A stretch of DNA of 64,000 nt from Palsa-504 sp963819785 (GTDB lineage: Bacteria > Actinomycetota > Actinomycetes > Streptosporangiales > Streptosporangiaceae). The position numbers and the translations under genes are program-made. Of this stretch, positions 54,570-63,871 are shown one piece after another. The stretch covers positions 1 to 64,000 of the forward strand of contig CAWFXW010000037.1 in NCBI GenBank assembly GCA_963819785.1. The letters are read 5' to 3'. The first letter of the stretch is position 1, and each line of letters begins with the position of its first letter. The notes under the pieces are model-generated. The model did no database searches. It was not told the DNA's origin and saw only the letters and a program-made list of their open reading frames with translations.

Positions 54570-57462
54570 ATGAGGACGGTGCGTGTCGCCTCACTCGAGC
54601 CCCAGGATGTCTACGGGGCCCTGCGGAGCTCTCCTCGCGGCCTGTCGGCTACCGAGGTCACGCTTCGGCGTGCTGAGGTCGGGCCCAACTCCTTGCCCCC
54701 GACGAAGCCGCGCTCGGTGCTCAAGGAGCTTGCCACCCAGTTCGCCAACATGTTCGCGGTCGTCTTGATGGTGGCGTCGGGACTGACGTTCCTGATCTAT
54801 GTGCTGAGTACGCCGAGGGCCGTGGCAAATCTCGAGCTTGCGATCGGCATCTTGGGCGTCGTGCTCCTCAACGCCATGATCGGCTTCGTCCAGGAGCACG
54901 CCGCCGAGCGCACAGCTCAAGCACTGCAAGCGATGGTGCCTGCTCTGGCGAGGGTGCTCCGAGACGGCGAGCTCACCGAGATACCCGCTGCTGAGCTCGT
55001 CCCCGGCGACGTCGTGGTGCTCGACGCGGGGGACGCGGTTCTCGGCCGACTGCCGCCTGGTCGAAGTGCGCGAGCTCGCCGTGGAGATGGCGGCTCTCAC
55101 CGGCGAGAGCCTGCTCGTCCGGCCGTGTGGCGGAGGCGGCCTGCCTCGACGTCGAGGTCGCCGAGGCACGCAACAGCGTGTTCATGGGCACGTCCGTAGT
55201 GAACGGCAGCGGCAAGGCGGTCGTGTTCGCGACGGGCCTGCAGACCGAGTTCGGCCGGATCTACCGGCTCACTGCAGAGGTCCCCCAGGAGGCGAGCCCA
55301 CTCCAGCGCCAGGTCTCGACGATGGCCCGACGGGTCTCGTTCGTCGCCATCGGCGCCGGGGCCGCGGTATTCGCACTCCGGACGCTGGCCAGCCATACCA
55401 TCACGGGGTCGTTCGTCTTCGCGCTCGGCGTCATGGTCGCCCTCGTGCCTGAGGGGCTGCCCGCGACGATGTTGGTCTCGCTCGCGATCGCCGTCCGTCG
55501 CATGGCCCGGCGGCATGCGCTCATCAAGCGGCTCACGGCCGTCGAGGGGCTCGGGTCCACGACGGTCATCTGCACGGACAAGACCGGCACCCTCACCAAA
55601 GCGGAAATGACCGCGCAGGTCGTGTGGGAGTCCGGGCGCCATCATGCGATCTCCGGCGTCGGGTACGCTCCAGACGGCCAGGTCACCGACCCCGAGCCCG
55701 CGCGCGAGACGCTGCGAGTCGGAGCCCTGTGCTGTGATGCCCGCCTCCTTGCCCCAGACCCCGGCCACGCGACCGGATGGCGGATCCTCGGAGACACGAC
55801 CGAGGGAGCGATCCTGGTCGCAGCCCAGAAGGCCGGACTGGATCTCGTCGCCGACGAAGAGCTGTCGCCTCGGGTGGCAACGTTTCCGTTCGACGCCGAC
55901 CGTAAGCTCATGACAACGGTGCACCGGATCGGCCCCGATCGTCACGAGGCGTACGTGAAGGGGTCACCGCAAGCGCTGCTCGAACGGACGACGGCAGCAT
56001 GGTGGGACGGCGAGGAAGTCCCGGCAACCGAGATGCTGCGCGCACGTGTGACCACGGCGAACGACGAAATGGCCGCCGAGGGCTTGAGGGTCCTCGCCAT
56101 CGCCCGGAAGGTCGTCACTGGTGACCGGCCCCGCCAAGACGAAGCCGAGTCCGGCCTTACCCTGCTCGGGCTGGTCGCTATGTCCGATCCTCCGAGGGCC
56201 GAGGTCGTAGACGCGGTAGCGGCATGCCGGGCAGGCCGGCATCCGCATCTACATGGTGACCGGCGACTACGGTTTGACTGCCGAGGCGATCGCCCGCAAG
56301 GTGGGAATCATCACCAAGGGTCCCGTCAGGATCCTCTCGGCCGCGGATCTGGACGCGGTGACTGACGATCAGCTCGCGGACCTAACCGAATCCGGCAAGC
56401 AGCTGCTTTTTTGCTCGTGTGCGCCCTGAGCACAAGATGCGGATCGTCGGCGCCCTGGAAGGTCGCGGCGAAGTCGTCGCGGTGACCGGTGACGGTGTTA
56501 ACGACGCGCCCGCCTTGAAGCGGGCAAGCATCGGCGTATCGATGGGCGAGGGGGGTACCGACGTCGCCCGGGCGGCTTCGGTGATGATCCTTCTCGACGA
56601 CTCGTTCGCCTCCATCGTCGCCGCAGTGGAGCTGGGGCGCGCGGTGTTCCAGAACATCAGGAAATTCCTCATCTACCTGTTCAGCCACAACATCGCGGAG
56701 CTCGCCCCGATCCTCGCGGCCGTCTTGGTCGGATTCCCGCTCGTACCCTTGAGCGCGCTGCAGGTGCTGTCGATCGACCTCGGGTCGGACGTCCTTCCTG
56801 CTTTGGCGCTGGGTGCCGAGCAGCCGGAGCCCGGCATCATGTCCCGCCCGCCGCGGCCGCCTAGCGAGCAGCTGTTCAACTGGGCTGTCGTTCGCCGGTT
56901 CTGTTTCCTCGGGACGATTCAGTCATGCGGCGTGGTGTTCGTGTTCTTCTGGAAGATCCACAGTGCCCATATCCCCTTTGACGCGTTCACCTCGGCCAAC
57001 CCGACGTACCGGCAGGCGGTCACGATGACTCAGGCGGGCATCGTGGTCAGCCAGTTCTTCAACAGCTTCGCTGTGCGTAGTGACGAGCAGAGCATCTTCA
57101 AAATCGGCCTGCTCTCCAACCGTCCGCTGATCGCGGCCGAATGCATCAGCCTCGGATTCATCGCTGCCGTATCGTACGTTCCCGCTTTGCAGTCGGTCTT
57201 CAATACGGCGCCGCTGCGGCTGAACGACTGGCTCTTGCTCTTCGCCTGGGGAGCACTGCTTCTGGCATGTGAGGAAGCCCGCAAGGCGTGGCGGCGCTCG
57301 CGGCGGCGCCACGGCCAGCCGCAAAACCCTGCGGTCATATCGGAGCCGCCGGCGCAAAGGCCGACGCAAGACGAGAGCCTGGCGAGGCGGCGAGCCCCCG
57401 GGCCTGCAGCGACCGGGACAGGTCTTGTAGTGAGCTGGACAGGTTTAGAGAGGGAGATTCCG
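54570..57462 (+). CDS. P-type cation-transporting ATPase (type II, CtpF-like), frameshifted
   Basis: Cation pump of about 950 residues. Cation ATPase N-domain (DVYGALRSSPRGLSATEVTLR), actuator loop EMAALTGESLLV, M4 motif ALVPEGLPATMLVS, phosphorylation site TVICTDKTGTLTKAEM, nucleotide domain (KGSPQALLERT), TGDYGLTAEAIARKVGI, hinge VTGDGVNDAPALKRA, and the M5-M10 region (NIRKFLIYLFSHNIAELAPI, SIDLGSDVLPALALG). Indels near 55,045, 55,120, 56,230 and 56,415. PEGLP-type proteins include Ca2+/Na+ pumps; M. tuberculosis CtpF (Rv1997) is a DosR-regulated relative. The frame has no stop before the TrkA-like gene and runs on in phase. Confidence 0.85.
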
Positions 57463-58120
57463 ATGCAAGTCGTCATCATGGGGTGCGGCCGGACCGGCTC
57501 GGCTCTCGCGTCCCGGCTCGAAGCGGAAGGAGACGGCGTCACCCTCCTCGATCCGGACGAGAGCGCTCAGAACCGCCTGTCCGCCGGCTTCAAGGGACGG
57601 TTCATCCATGGCAGTGGCAGCTCGCGCGTGCTGCTGGAGGAAGCCGGCATCGCCCACGCCGAAGCGTTCGTCGCCCTCAGCCCGAGCGACAGTGCCAACA
57701 TCGTCGCGACGCGCACCGCCCGGGACTTCTACCGCGTACCGCGAGTGCTCAGCCGTCTCCACGACCCAGCTCGAGCGCCGATCTACACCGAGCTCGGCAT
57801 CGCGACCGTCGGTTCCGTCCAAACCAACGTCAACCGAGTGCACCACCTCCTACATCACCGGGGGCTGGAGCCAGAGCTCACCTTCGGCAACGGCGAGACG
57901 ATGCTCGTCCGCTCGTTCGTCCCCGGCTATCTCGCCGGCAGGCGAGTCGCCGAGCTGAACGTCCCCGGCGAGATCCAGGTCGTAGAGATCAGTCGGGCCG
58001 GCCGACTCGTCGGTGCCGGAGGGGACCTCGATGCTCCAGCCAGAGGACTTCGTGAGCTTCATTGTCGCGTCCGGCTCGCTCGGCCGCTTGCGGAGCTTCC
58101 TCGAGGCGACGGGGCATTGA
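57463..58120 (+). CDS. TrkA/KtrA-type NAD-binding protein 1, frameshift near the end
   Basis: RCK N-domain of a K+-uptake regulator, about 219 residues: VVIMGCGRTGSALASRLEAEG (GxGxxG), VTLLDPDESAQNRLSAGFKG, FIHGSGSSRVLLEEAGIAHA, SDSANIVATRTARDFYRVPR. A TrkA_C-like part follows (SFVPGYLAGRRVAELNVPGE, VVEISRAGRLV). An indel near 58,035 leads to EDFVSFIVASGSLGRLRSFL and TGA. AGAGGGAGATTCC precedes the ATG, so it can be made separately although the ATPase frame enters it in phase. The stop overlaps the next ATG. Confidence 0.8.
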
Positions 58121-58530
58121 TGCGAATCCTCGTCGCCGGCGGCGGGACCATCGGCCTGCAGGCCGCGCATAGGCTGAGCGCGGACGGCCATGAGGTCACG
58201 ATTATCGAGCTGAGCGCCGCGAGGGCCATGAGGCTCACACAACTCGGCGTCTCGACCGTGCATGGGGATGCCGCCGTTCTTCCCACACTCGAGGCCGCGG
58301 GCGCGCTGCGCGCCGAGGTCCTCGCGGCCTGCACCGGCACGGACGAGGAGAACCTGTTGATCTCCTTTGTTTCCAAGCGGCATTTCGCGATCGGTCGTGT
58401 CGTCGCCCTCGTGAATAACGCCGATAACGCCTGGCTGTTCGATAAGTCCTGGGGTGTCGATGCCGCCCTGTCGCCCACGGCCGCGCTCCTCAACCTGATC
58501 GAGCAGGAGCCGAGAGCGAGCCAGGCCTGA
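58120..58530 (+). CDS. TrkA/KtrA-type NAD-binding protein 2
   Basis: 136 residues, only the Rossmann RCK N-domain: MRILVAGGGTIGLQAAHRLS, VTIIELSAARAMRLTQLGVS, VHGDAAVLPTLEAAGALRAE, LAACTGTDEENLLISFVSKR, VVALVNNADNAWLFDKSWGVD. It lacks a TrkA_C domain. Two adjacent RCK genes suggest a hetero-complex gating a K+ channel or transporter, whose membrane subunit is not in the window. Starts in the TGATG overlap. Confidence 0.85.
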   Translation: MRILVAGGGTIGLQAAHRLSADGHEVTIIELSAARAMRLTQLGVSTVHGDAAVLPTLEAAGALRAEVLAACTGTDEENLLISFVSKRHFAIGRVVALVNNADNAWLFDKSWGVDAALSPTAALLNLIEQEPRASQA

Positions 58531-58561
58531 CCGCGGACGCCAGCCAGCCATCCGAACATAC

Positions 58562-58574
58562 GGGACCTTCGCCT
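58562..58574 (+). promoter_or_regulatory. Half-conserved DosR-like site upstream of enolase
   Basis: GGGACCTTCGCCT keeps only the left half of the box, 204 nt before the enolase ATG. Confidence 0.2.
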
Positions 58575-58603
58575 CTGGCCGGGCAGCGGCCGGCGGCGTG
58601 AGG

Positions 58604-58623
58604 TTGGCTTCAAAGCAAGCCAA
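58604..58623 (+). terminator. Possible terminator hairpin after the TrkA genes
   Basis: TTGGCTT and AAGCCAA form a 7-bp stem with a 6-nt loop, 74 nt after the TrkA-2 stop, without a T-run. Confidence 0.3.
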
Positions 58624-58777
58624 AAAGGGAGAAAGGCCGCCGCCGACCTCCGGCTCCTGGCCGCCAGCACTACCCCGTCCCGGTACCGGCACCCAACGGT
58701 GAAACGCAACTGACCCGCTAGAACGCCGAATGGAACCGTCATCGAACAGGGCGCCGTCCTCCACCCGGGAGAAGGAC

Positions 58778-60046
58778 ATGACAGGTTTTGACATCAGCGA
58801 GCTTTCCGCGCTGGAGATCCTCGATTCGCGTGGCCGGCCGACGCTGGCGACGACCCTGCGGCTCGGGGACGGGACGCAAGCCCGCGCGGGGGTGCCGTCG
58901 GGCGCGTCCACCGGGTCTCGGGAGGCGGTTGAGCTCCGGGACGGGGATGATGCCCGCTACCAGGGCAAAGGCGTGCTCGGTGCCGTCGCTGCAGTCAACA
59001 CGGAGCTGGCCGGATTGCTGCGCGGACGATCCTGGTCCACCCTCGCTGAGGCGGATCAGGCCATGGCCGATCTGGACGGCACTCCCGGCAAGAGCAGGCT
59101 CGGCGCGAACGCCATTGTCGGGGTGTCGATGGCGCTGGCCCGGGCGCTGGCTGCGTCGGCTGATGTCCCGCTCTGGCGCTGGCTGGCACCAGACGGGGTC
59201 CCGCCCTGCTTGCCGGTGCCCCACTTCAACGTGCTCAACGGCGGGGTGCACGCGCCGAACGAGCTGGACTTCCAGGAGTTCATGATCGCGCCGGTCGGGG
59301 CGCCGTCGATGGCCGAGGCGGTACGCGCGGGCGCCGAGGTCTACGCGGCGCTGCGCCGCGAGCTCGCCGACCGGAAGCTGTCCACCGGGCTGGGCGACGA
59401 GGGCGGGTTCGCTCCCGAGATCACCGAGCCGGAGGAGGTGCTGCGGCTCCTGGTGCAGGCCATCAACGGCGCCGGGTACCGGGCCGGCCGGGACGGGGTG
59501 AGCATTGCCCTGGATCTCGCCGCGTCGGAGTTCCGCCAGCCCGACGGCCGCTACCTCGTCGCTGGCGCCCTGCTGAGCAGCGGTGACCTGATCGAACGGC
59601 TGGCCCGTATTACTGCCGAGTTTCCCGTGCATTCCATCGAGGACGGCCTGGGGGAGAACGACGACGACGGATGGATTGCTCTCACCGCCCGCCTCGGCGC
59701 CGCGGTGGAATTGGTCGGCGACGATAACTTCTGTACCAACCCGGCCATCATCAGCGATGCGATCGGACGCGGCATCGCGAACGCATCGCTGATCAAGCTG
59801 AATCAGATCGGCACGGTCACCGAGACCCTGGCGGCGATGGCCGTGTGCCGTCGGGCGGGTTACCGGCAGATGGTGTCGCACCGGTCAGGGGAAACCGAGG
59901 ACTCGTTCATCGCGGACCTGGCCGTCGGCACCGGGTGCGGGCAGCTGAAATCAGGCGCGCCAGCCCGCGGCGAGCGGGTCGCCAAGTACAACCGCCTGAT
60001 CGAAATCGCCGCTGCCACTCCCGGGCTCCGCTACGGCACGCCGTGA
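58778..60046 (+). CDS. eno: Enolase (phosphopyruvate hydratase)
   Basis: 422 residues: LEILDSRGRPTLATTLRLGD, GVPSGASTGSREAVELRDGD, GANAIVGVSMALARA, FNVLNGGVHAPNELDFQEFM, STGLGDEGGFAPEI, metal ligands in ALDLAASEF, SIEDGLGENDDDGW and VGDDNF, catalytic Lys in ASLIKLNQIGTVTET, and MVSHRSGETEDSFIADLAV. The N-terminus is diverged compared with housekeeping actinomycete enolases, so this is probably a second, condition-specific copy; that needs a whole-genome check. ATG after GGAGAAGG. Converges on the STAS-PAS gene. Confidence 0.92.
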   Translation: MTGFDISELSALEILDSRGRPTLATTLRLGDGTQARAGVPSGASTGSREAVELRDGDDARYQGKGVLGAVAAVNTELAGLLRGRSWSTLAEADQAMADLDGTPGKSRLGANAIVGVSMALARALAASADVPLWRWLAPDGVPPCLPVPHFNVLNGGVHAPNELDFQEFMIAPVGAPSMAEAVRAGAEVYAALRRELADRKLSTGLGDEGGFAPEITEPEEVLRLLVQAINGAGYRAGRDGVSIALDLAASEFRQPDGRYLVAGALLSSGDLIERLARITAEFPVHSIEDGLGENDDDGWIALTARLGAAVELVGDDNFCTNPAIISDAIGRGIANASLIKLNQIGTVTETLAAMAVCRRAGYRQMVSHRSGETEDSFIADLAVGTGCGQLKSGAPARGERVAKYNRLIEIAAATPGLRYGTP

Positions 60047-60056
60047 CCGGGTTTGC

Positions 60057-61063
60057 TCATCGGGCAGCGTCCTGGTGATTGTGGTCGGTGAAAGCGGTGC
60101 CGCGGATCTGGCTGATGATCTCGTCGAGACGCCCGAGCGCTTCGGTGATGCGCTGCCTGGTTGCCTCGGCAGGCAGGTCGAAAGCGGCTTGCAGGCTGAG
60201 CCCGACGTGGAACAGAGCAGTGGTGATCGTGTCGGGCAGGTCCCGGCCGCGGTGCTCCTGCTCGGCGGTGACCGCGGCCCGGGCCAGCGCGGCGAGCTCT
60301 TCCAGCCGCCGGGTCTCGGTGACATCGCGGATCACGGCCAGGGTGAACCGGCCTGCTGCGGTCCGGACCGGGCTGAGGCTGATCTGGGCGGGGAAGGTGG
60401 TTCCGTCCTTGCGCAGCCCGACGAGCCGCGCCTGATCGCCCATCGGCCGGGTCCGGGGGGCGCGGTCGTAGCCGGCCGCAGGCCGCGGTGCCCGTCCTGC
60501 AGGTCCGACGGGAGGAGGAACTCGACCGGGTGACCGAGCACCTCGCCATGCTGGTAGCCGAACATCGCGTCCAGCCGCAGGTTCGCCAGCATGATCGTGC
60601 CATGGTCATCGGCCAGCGCCACCCCGTCCTGGAAGGCATCAACCATCTGCCGGAGCACGGCCGGGGCGACGGCCTTGCTGGCGCCCCGGCTGGTCAGGAT
60701 TACTGCCGGCGCCCGTGCGGCACTAGCTGATTCCAGCGACGGGTAGATAGCGACGAGGCGGTCCAGGCCGCTGGTGCTCAGCACCCGCCGCACGATCTGG
60801 GCGGTGACCACCAGCCGCAGCTCGGTGCCGGTGAGGACCGCCCGCTGGTAGGCGCGCCCAACCGCGTCGGCGCCCGCGTAGTCACAGGAGATCGTCACGC
60901 TCATGTCCGCGATCAGGGACTCGGCACCGCGGTTGATGGCCGACAGCAGTGCCTCGCGGATCTGCCCGGCGTTCGACACATCGATCTGCTCCGGCAGCGT
61001 CATGACCGCCTGTTGCCCGGTCCACAGCACCGGGCCGGCCTGGCTAACCACGGCAGGAGTCAC
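60057..61063 (-). CDS. STAS-PAS signalling protein without kinase domain, frameshifted
   Basis: About 335 residues. A STAS anti-anti-sigma-like domain (VMTLPEQIDVSNAGQIREAL, SLIADMSVTISCDYAGADAV) is followed by a PAS domain (MVDAFQDGVALADDHGTIML, FGYQHGEVLGHPVEFLLPSD) and, after an indel near 60,460, the PAS end (VGLRKDGTTFPAQISLSPV, FTLAVIRDVTETRRLEELA). The tail resembles a HisKA_3 dimerisation helix (RGRDLPDTITTALFHVGLSL), but there is no ATPase domain. The STAS acceptor position reads SVTISCDYAG, so the usual phosphorylatable Ser motif is altered. Such proteins feed sigma-factor partner switching. Confidence 0.7.
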
Positions 61064-61332
61064 CTGGTCCGATCCGGCCTCCTCGGGGCCGTGCCGCCAG
61101 GGTCTGGAGCGACGCGGTTACCTGCACGTCACGCTGGCCTGCGCAGGATGCTTATGGAAAATCCACTACTCGCGACCATACGCCTGTCCCCATTGTCCCG
61201 TACAGCCGGCGAGATTAACTCTTGACGTCGCCAGGATCTCGTCCAACCCCTAAGCCACCGTGACCGCGGCCCCGGTCACGTGTCTAGCGCTACTCATACT
61301 CCGACGCTCTGTCCCGCGCAACGCTCCGACTA

Positions 61333-61346
61333 GGGACGAAGGGCCC
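61333..61346 (+). promoter_or_regulatory. DosR-like box upstream of the iron-sulfur protein remnant
   Basis: GGGACGAAGGGCCC preceded by TA, 57 nt before the GTG of the remnant. A good match to the shared consensus. Confidence 0.5.
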
Positions 61347-61402
61347 CGGAATCATGAACCAACGCCCATGGCCGCGGGCGCCATCGTGACCGAAGGTAGG
61401 CA

Positions 61403-61609
61403 GTGAAGAGCATTTATACCGAACGGACCGTGGCTATGGCCTCCTGGACGACGCTTCCAGCCGACGACGGCGAACCGCTGCGGCATGCCTTCCTCGGCGT
61501 CCGGCCCTGCGACCTGCGACCTGCGGGCGATCGCGATCCAGGACCGGTACTAAGCGCAGCCGGGCGCGGTACGCGGCGCACCGCACCCGGCTGCTCATCA
61601 TCGCGCTGA
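61403..61609 (+). pseudogene. Remnant of a 4Fe-4S hydrogenase/sulfite-reductase-type subunit
   Basis: Starts GTG after GGTAGGCA. HAFLGVRPCDLR is the signature of the iron-sulfur subunit shared by group-3 hydrogenases (beta/HydB type) and anaerobic sulfite reductase A; after an indel, AIAIQDRY and RTRLLIIAL continue it in another frame. The remaining 250 or more residues with the Cys clusters are missing. It is therefore a leftover start of a larger gene, still behind a well-conserved box. Confidence 0.5.
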
Positions 61610-61711
61610 CGTGGTTGCGTGGTGCCTGACCTGCCTTGGATGGTTGATCTCAGCGCCGGGTCAGCGGTTTCCTTCAGCTAACCCGCAGGTACCACCTCGT
61701 AGCCTGGCTTC

Positions 61712-62392
61712 ATGCGGGTGCTGGTGGTCGAGGACGAGGTCCGGATGGCAGGGTTGCTCGAACGCGCGCTGCGGGAGGAAGGCCACGCGGTGGACGTCGC
61801 CGCGGACGGCCCGGAGGGCCTGTGGCTGGCGACGGAGAACGCGTACGGGGCCATCGTCCTCGACGTCACGCTGCCGGGCCTGGACGGATTCCAGCTGTGC
61901 CGCCGGCTGCGGGAGACAGGACGATGGGTCCCGGTGCTGATGCTGACGGCCCGGGACGCAGTCGGTGACCGGGTACGCGGGCTCGACGCGGGCGCGGACG
62001 ACTACCTGGTCAAGCCGTTCAGCCTGCTCGAGCTGGCCGCACGGCTGCGTGCACTGGCCCGGCGGGACGACCGGTCCCGGCCGGTAATCCTGGCCGAGGG
62101 TGACCTCAAGTTGGACCCGGCCGCGAAACGGGCCTGGCGGGCCGGCACCGAAGTCCGCCTGTCTCCGAAGGAGTACTCGCTGCTGGAGCTGTTCCTCCGC
62201 CATCCGGGGAATGTGCTGACCCGGTCGCAGATCATCGAGGAGATCTGGGATTTCGCCTATGACGGCGGCTCCAACGTCGTCGACCAGTACGTGAACTACC
62301 TGCGGCGGAAGATCGACGTGCCGTTCGGGCGGCACGATATCGAGACGGTCCGGGGCATGGGCTACCGACTGCGCCGCGCCGACAGCGGGTAG
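61712..62392 (+). CDS. OmpR/PhoB-family response regulator
   Basis: 226 residues. The receiver has MRVLVVEDEVRMAGLLERAL, the phospho-acceptor Asp near residue 51 in AIVLDVTLPGLDGFQL, VLMLTARDAVGDRVRG and Lys in DDYLVKPFSLLEL. The winged helix starts with LKLDPAAKRAWRAGTEVRLS and ends RKIDVPFGRHDIETVRGMGYRLR. Four nt separate it from the kinase. It is not a LuxR-type DosR, so it is not the obvious reader of the boxes in this region. Confidence 0.93.
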   Translation: MRVLVVEDEVRMAGLLERALREEGHAVDVAADGPEGLWLATENAYGAIVLDVTLPGLDGFQLCRRLRETGRWVPVLMLTARDAVGDRVRGLDAGADDYLVKPFSLLELAARLRALARRDDRSRPVILAEGDLKLDPAAKRAWRAGTEVRLSPKEYSLLELFLRHPGNVLTRSQIIEEIWDFAYDGGSNVVDQYVNYLRRKIDVPFGRHDIETVRGMGYRLRRADSG

Positions 62393-62396
62393 CGGG

Positions 62397-63767
62397 ATGC
62401 CGATCCGGCTGCGCCTGGCGGTCGCGTTCGCAGTGGTCGCCGCCGCCTTGTTCGCCCTGGGTGGCTGGGCATTTGCCAGCGGACTGTCATCGGCGCAGTT
62501 GGGCCTGATCGATTCGCAACTGACCGTCCAGCTCACCCAGGCCGGGCGCTATCTCCCGCCGGGCAGCGCAACCGGCGCGGCGACGGCGCCATACGCTTCA
62601 CCGCCTGGCGACTACGTCATCCAGGTCGTCGATCCGAGCGGCCACGTCCGGGGAGCGAGCCCGGACGCCGGTACGGTCCCCCTGGTCACCGCGGACCAGC
62701 TGAGCCAAGCCCGGCACGGCCGGATCTCCGTCACGAGCACGACGGATGAGGAAGGCATGAGGCTCGTCGCCGCGCCGCTGGCCGGCCACCCGGGATGGGT
62801 CGCGATCGCGGGTGAATCACTCGAAACCTACAACTCCACCCAGAGCCAGGTGATGCGTGAGCTGGCCGTGGGCGGTGTCGGCTTCGTCGCCGTCGCGGGC
62901 CTGGGTGCCTACGGGCTGGCCCGCGCCGCCCTGTCACCGGTGGAGCGGCTACGACGGCAGGTCGCCGCGATATCGGGGCGCGGGGAGGCCTCGAGCATCG
63001 AGGTGCCACCCACCAGAGACGAGATCGCCGCTTTGGCCGGCACGATGAACGACCTGCTCGGGCGGCTGCAGGGCGCCCTGGCCAGGCAGCGCGCCCTCAC
63101 CGCCGATGCCAGCCATGAGCTGCGCACCCCGCTGGCGGTGCTGCGCGGAGAACTCGAGCTCGCGGCGCGGCCGGGTCGCAGCCGCGAGGATCTGGCCGTC
63201 GCCGTGTGCAACGCCGCGGCGGAAGCCGAGCGGCTGACCCGGCTCACCGATGACCTCCTGCTGCTGGCCAGGAACGACGAGGACCGGCTCAGCCTACGGC
63301 GGGTGCCGACGGATGTCAGGCGGCTGCTCGTGTCCAGCGCCGAGCTCACCGCTTCCCACCTGGCCGCGGTTGGCGTCAGCTGCCGCGTCGATGCCCAGCC
63401 CGGGACCTACGCCGACCTCGACGCGGACCGAATGCGCCAGGCCATCGACAACCTCGTCGCCAACGCGCTGCGGTTCGCTCCCGGCGGCTCGGTCATCGTG
63501 CTCGCCGCCCGGGCGGACGGCTGCTACCTCGAAATCGAGGTCCGCGACGACGGGCCTGGGTTTCCCGCCGACTTCTTGCCGCACGCATTCGAGCGTTTCC
63601 GCCGCCCGGACTCCGGGCGATCCCGTGGTGACGGAGGGGCTGGCCTGGGTCTGGCCATCGTCCGGGCCATCGTCGTCGCGCACGGCGGAGTCGCGACGGC
63701 CGGCAACAGGCCGGGCGGCGGAGCCGTGATCAGGCTGCGCCTGCCTGGCGCCACCCGTCACCCCTGA
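62397..63767 (+). CDS. Two-component sensor histidine kinase
   Basis: 456 residues. Membrane helix 1 (RLAVAFAVVAAALFALGGWAF), an extracytoplasmic sensor of about 120 residues (YVIQVVDPSGHVRGASPDAG), helix 2 (LAVGGVGFVAVAGLGAYGLAR), HAMP (ALSPVERLRRQVAAIS), HisKA with the phospho-His in DASHELRTPLAVLRGELELA, and HATPase_c (IDNLVANALRFAPGGSVIVL, RDDGPGFPADFL, GGAGLGLAIVRAIV). Partner of the preceding regulator. The signal is unknown. Confidence 0.93.
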   Translation: MPIRLRLAVAFAVVAAALFALGGWAFASGLSSAQLGLIDSQLTVQLTQAGRYLPPGSATGAATAPYASPPGDYVIQVVDPSGHVRGASPDAGTVPLVTADQLSQARHGRISVTSTTDEEGMRLVAAPLAGHPGWVAIAGESLETYNSTQSQVMRELAVGGVGFVAVAGLGAYGLARAALSPVERLRRQVAAISGRGEASSIEVPPTRDEIAALAGTMNDLLGRLQGALARQRALTADASHELRTPLAVLRGELELAARPGRSREDLAVAVCNAAAEAERLTRLTDDLLLLARNDEDRLSLRRVPTDVRRLLVSSAELTASHLAAVGVSCRVDAQPGTYADLDADRMRQAIDNLVANALRFAPGGSVIVLAARADGCYLEIEVRDDGPGFPADFLPHAFERFRRPDSGRSRGDGGAGLGLAIVRAIVVAHGGVATAGNRPGGGAVIRLRLPGATRHP

Positions 63768-63871
63768 CCGGATCCTGGCGCAGATGTGAAGGCTCTCATC
63801 TGCCTCTCACGGTCAGCTCATCGCCGGTCACGCATTCTCGAATCGCAAGGCAGCAGCAGAAGGGAAACGGC

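Larger units (their letters stand above)
61064..61711. other. Intergenic region with DosR-like box and gene remnant
   Basis: No intact gene. It contains the box at 61,333 and the iron-sulfur protein remnant at 61,403, both listed separately. Confidence 0.5.
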
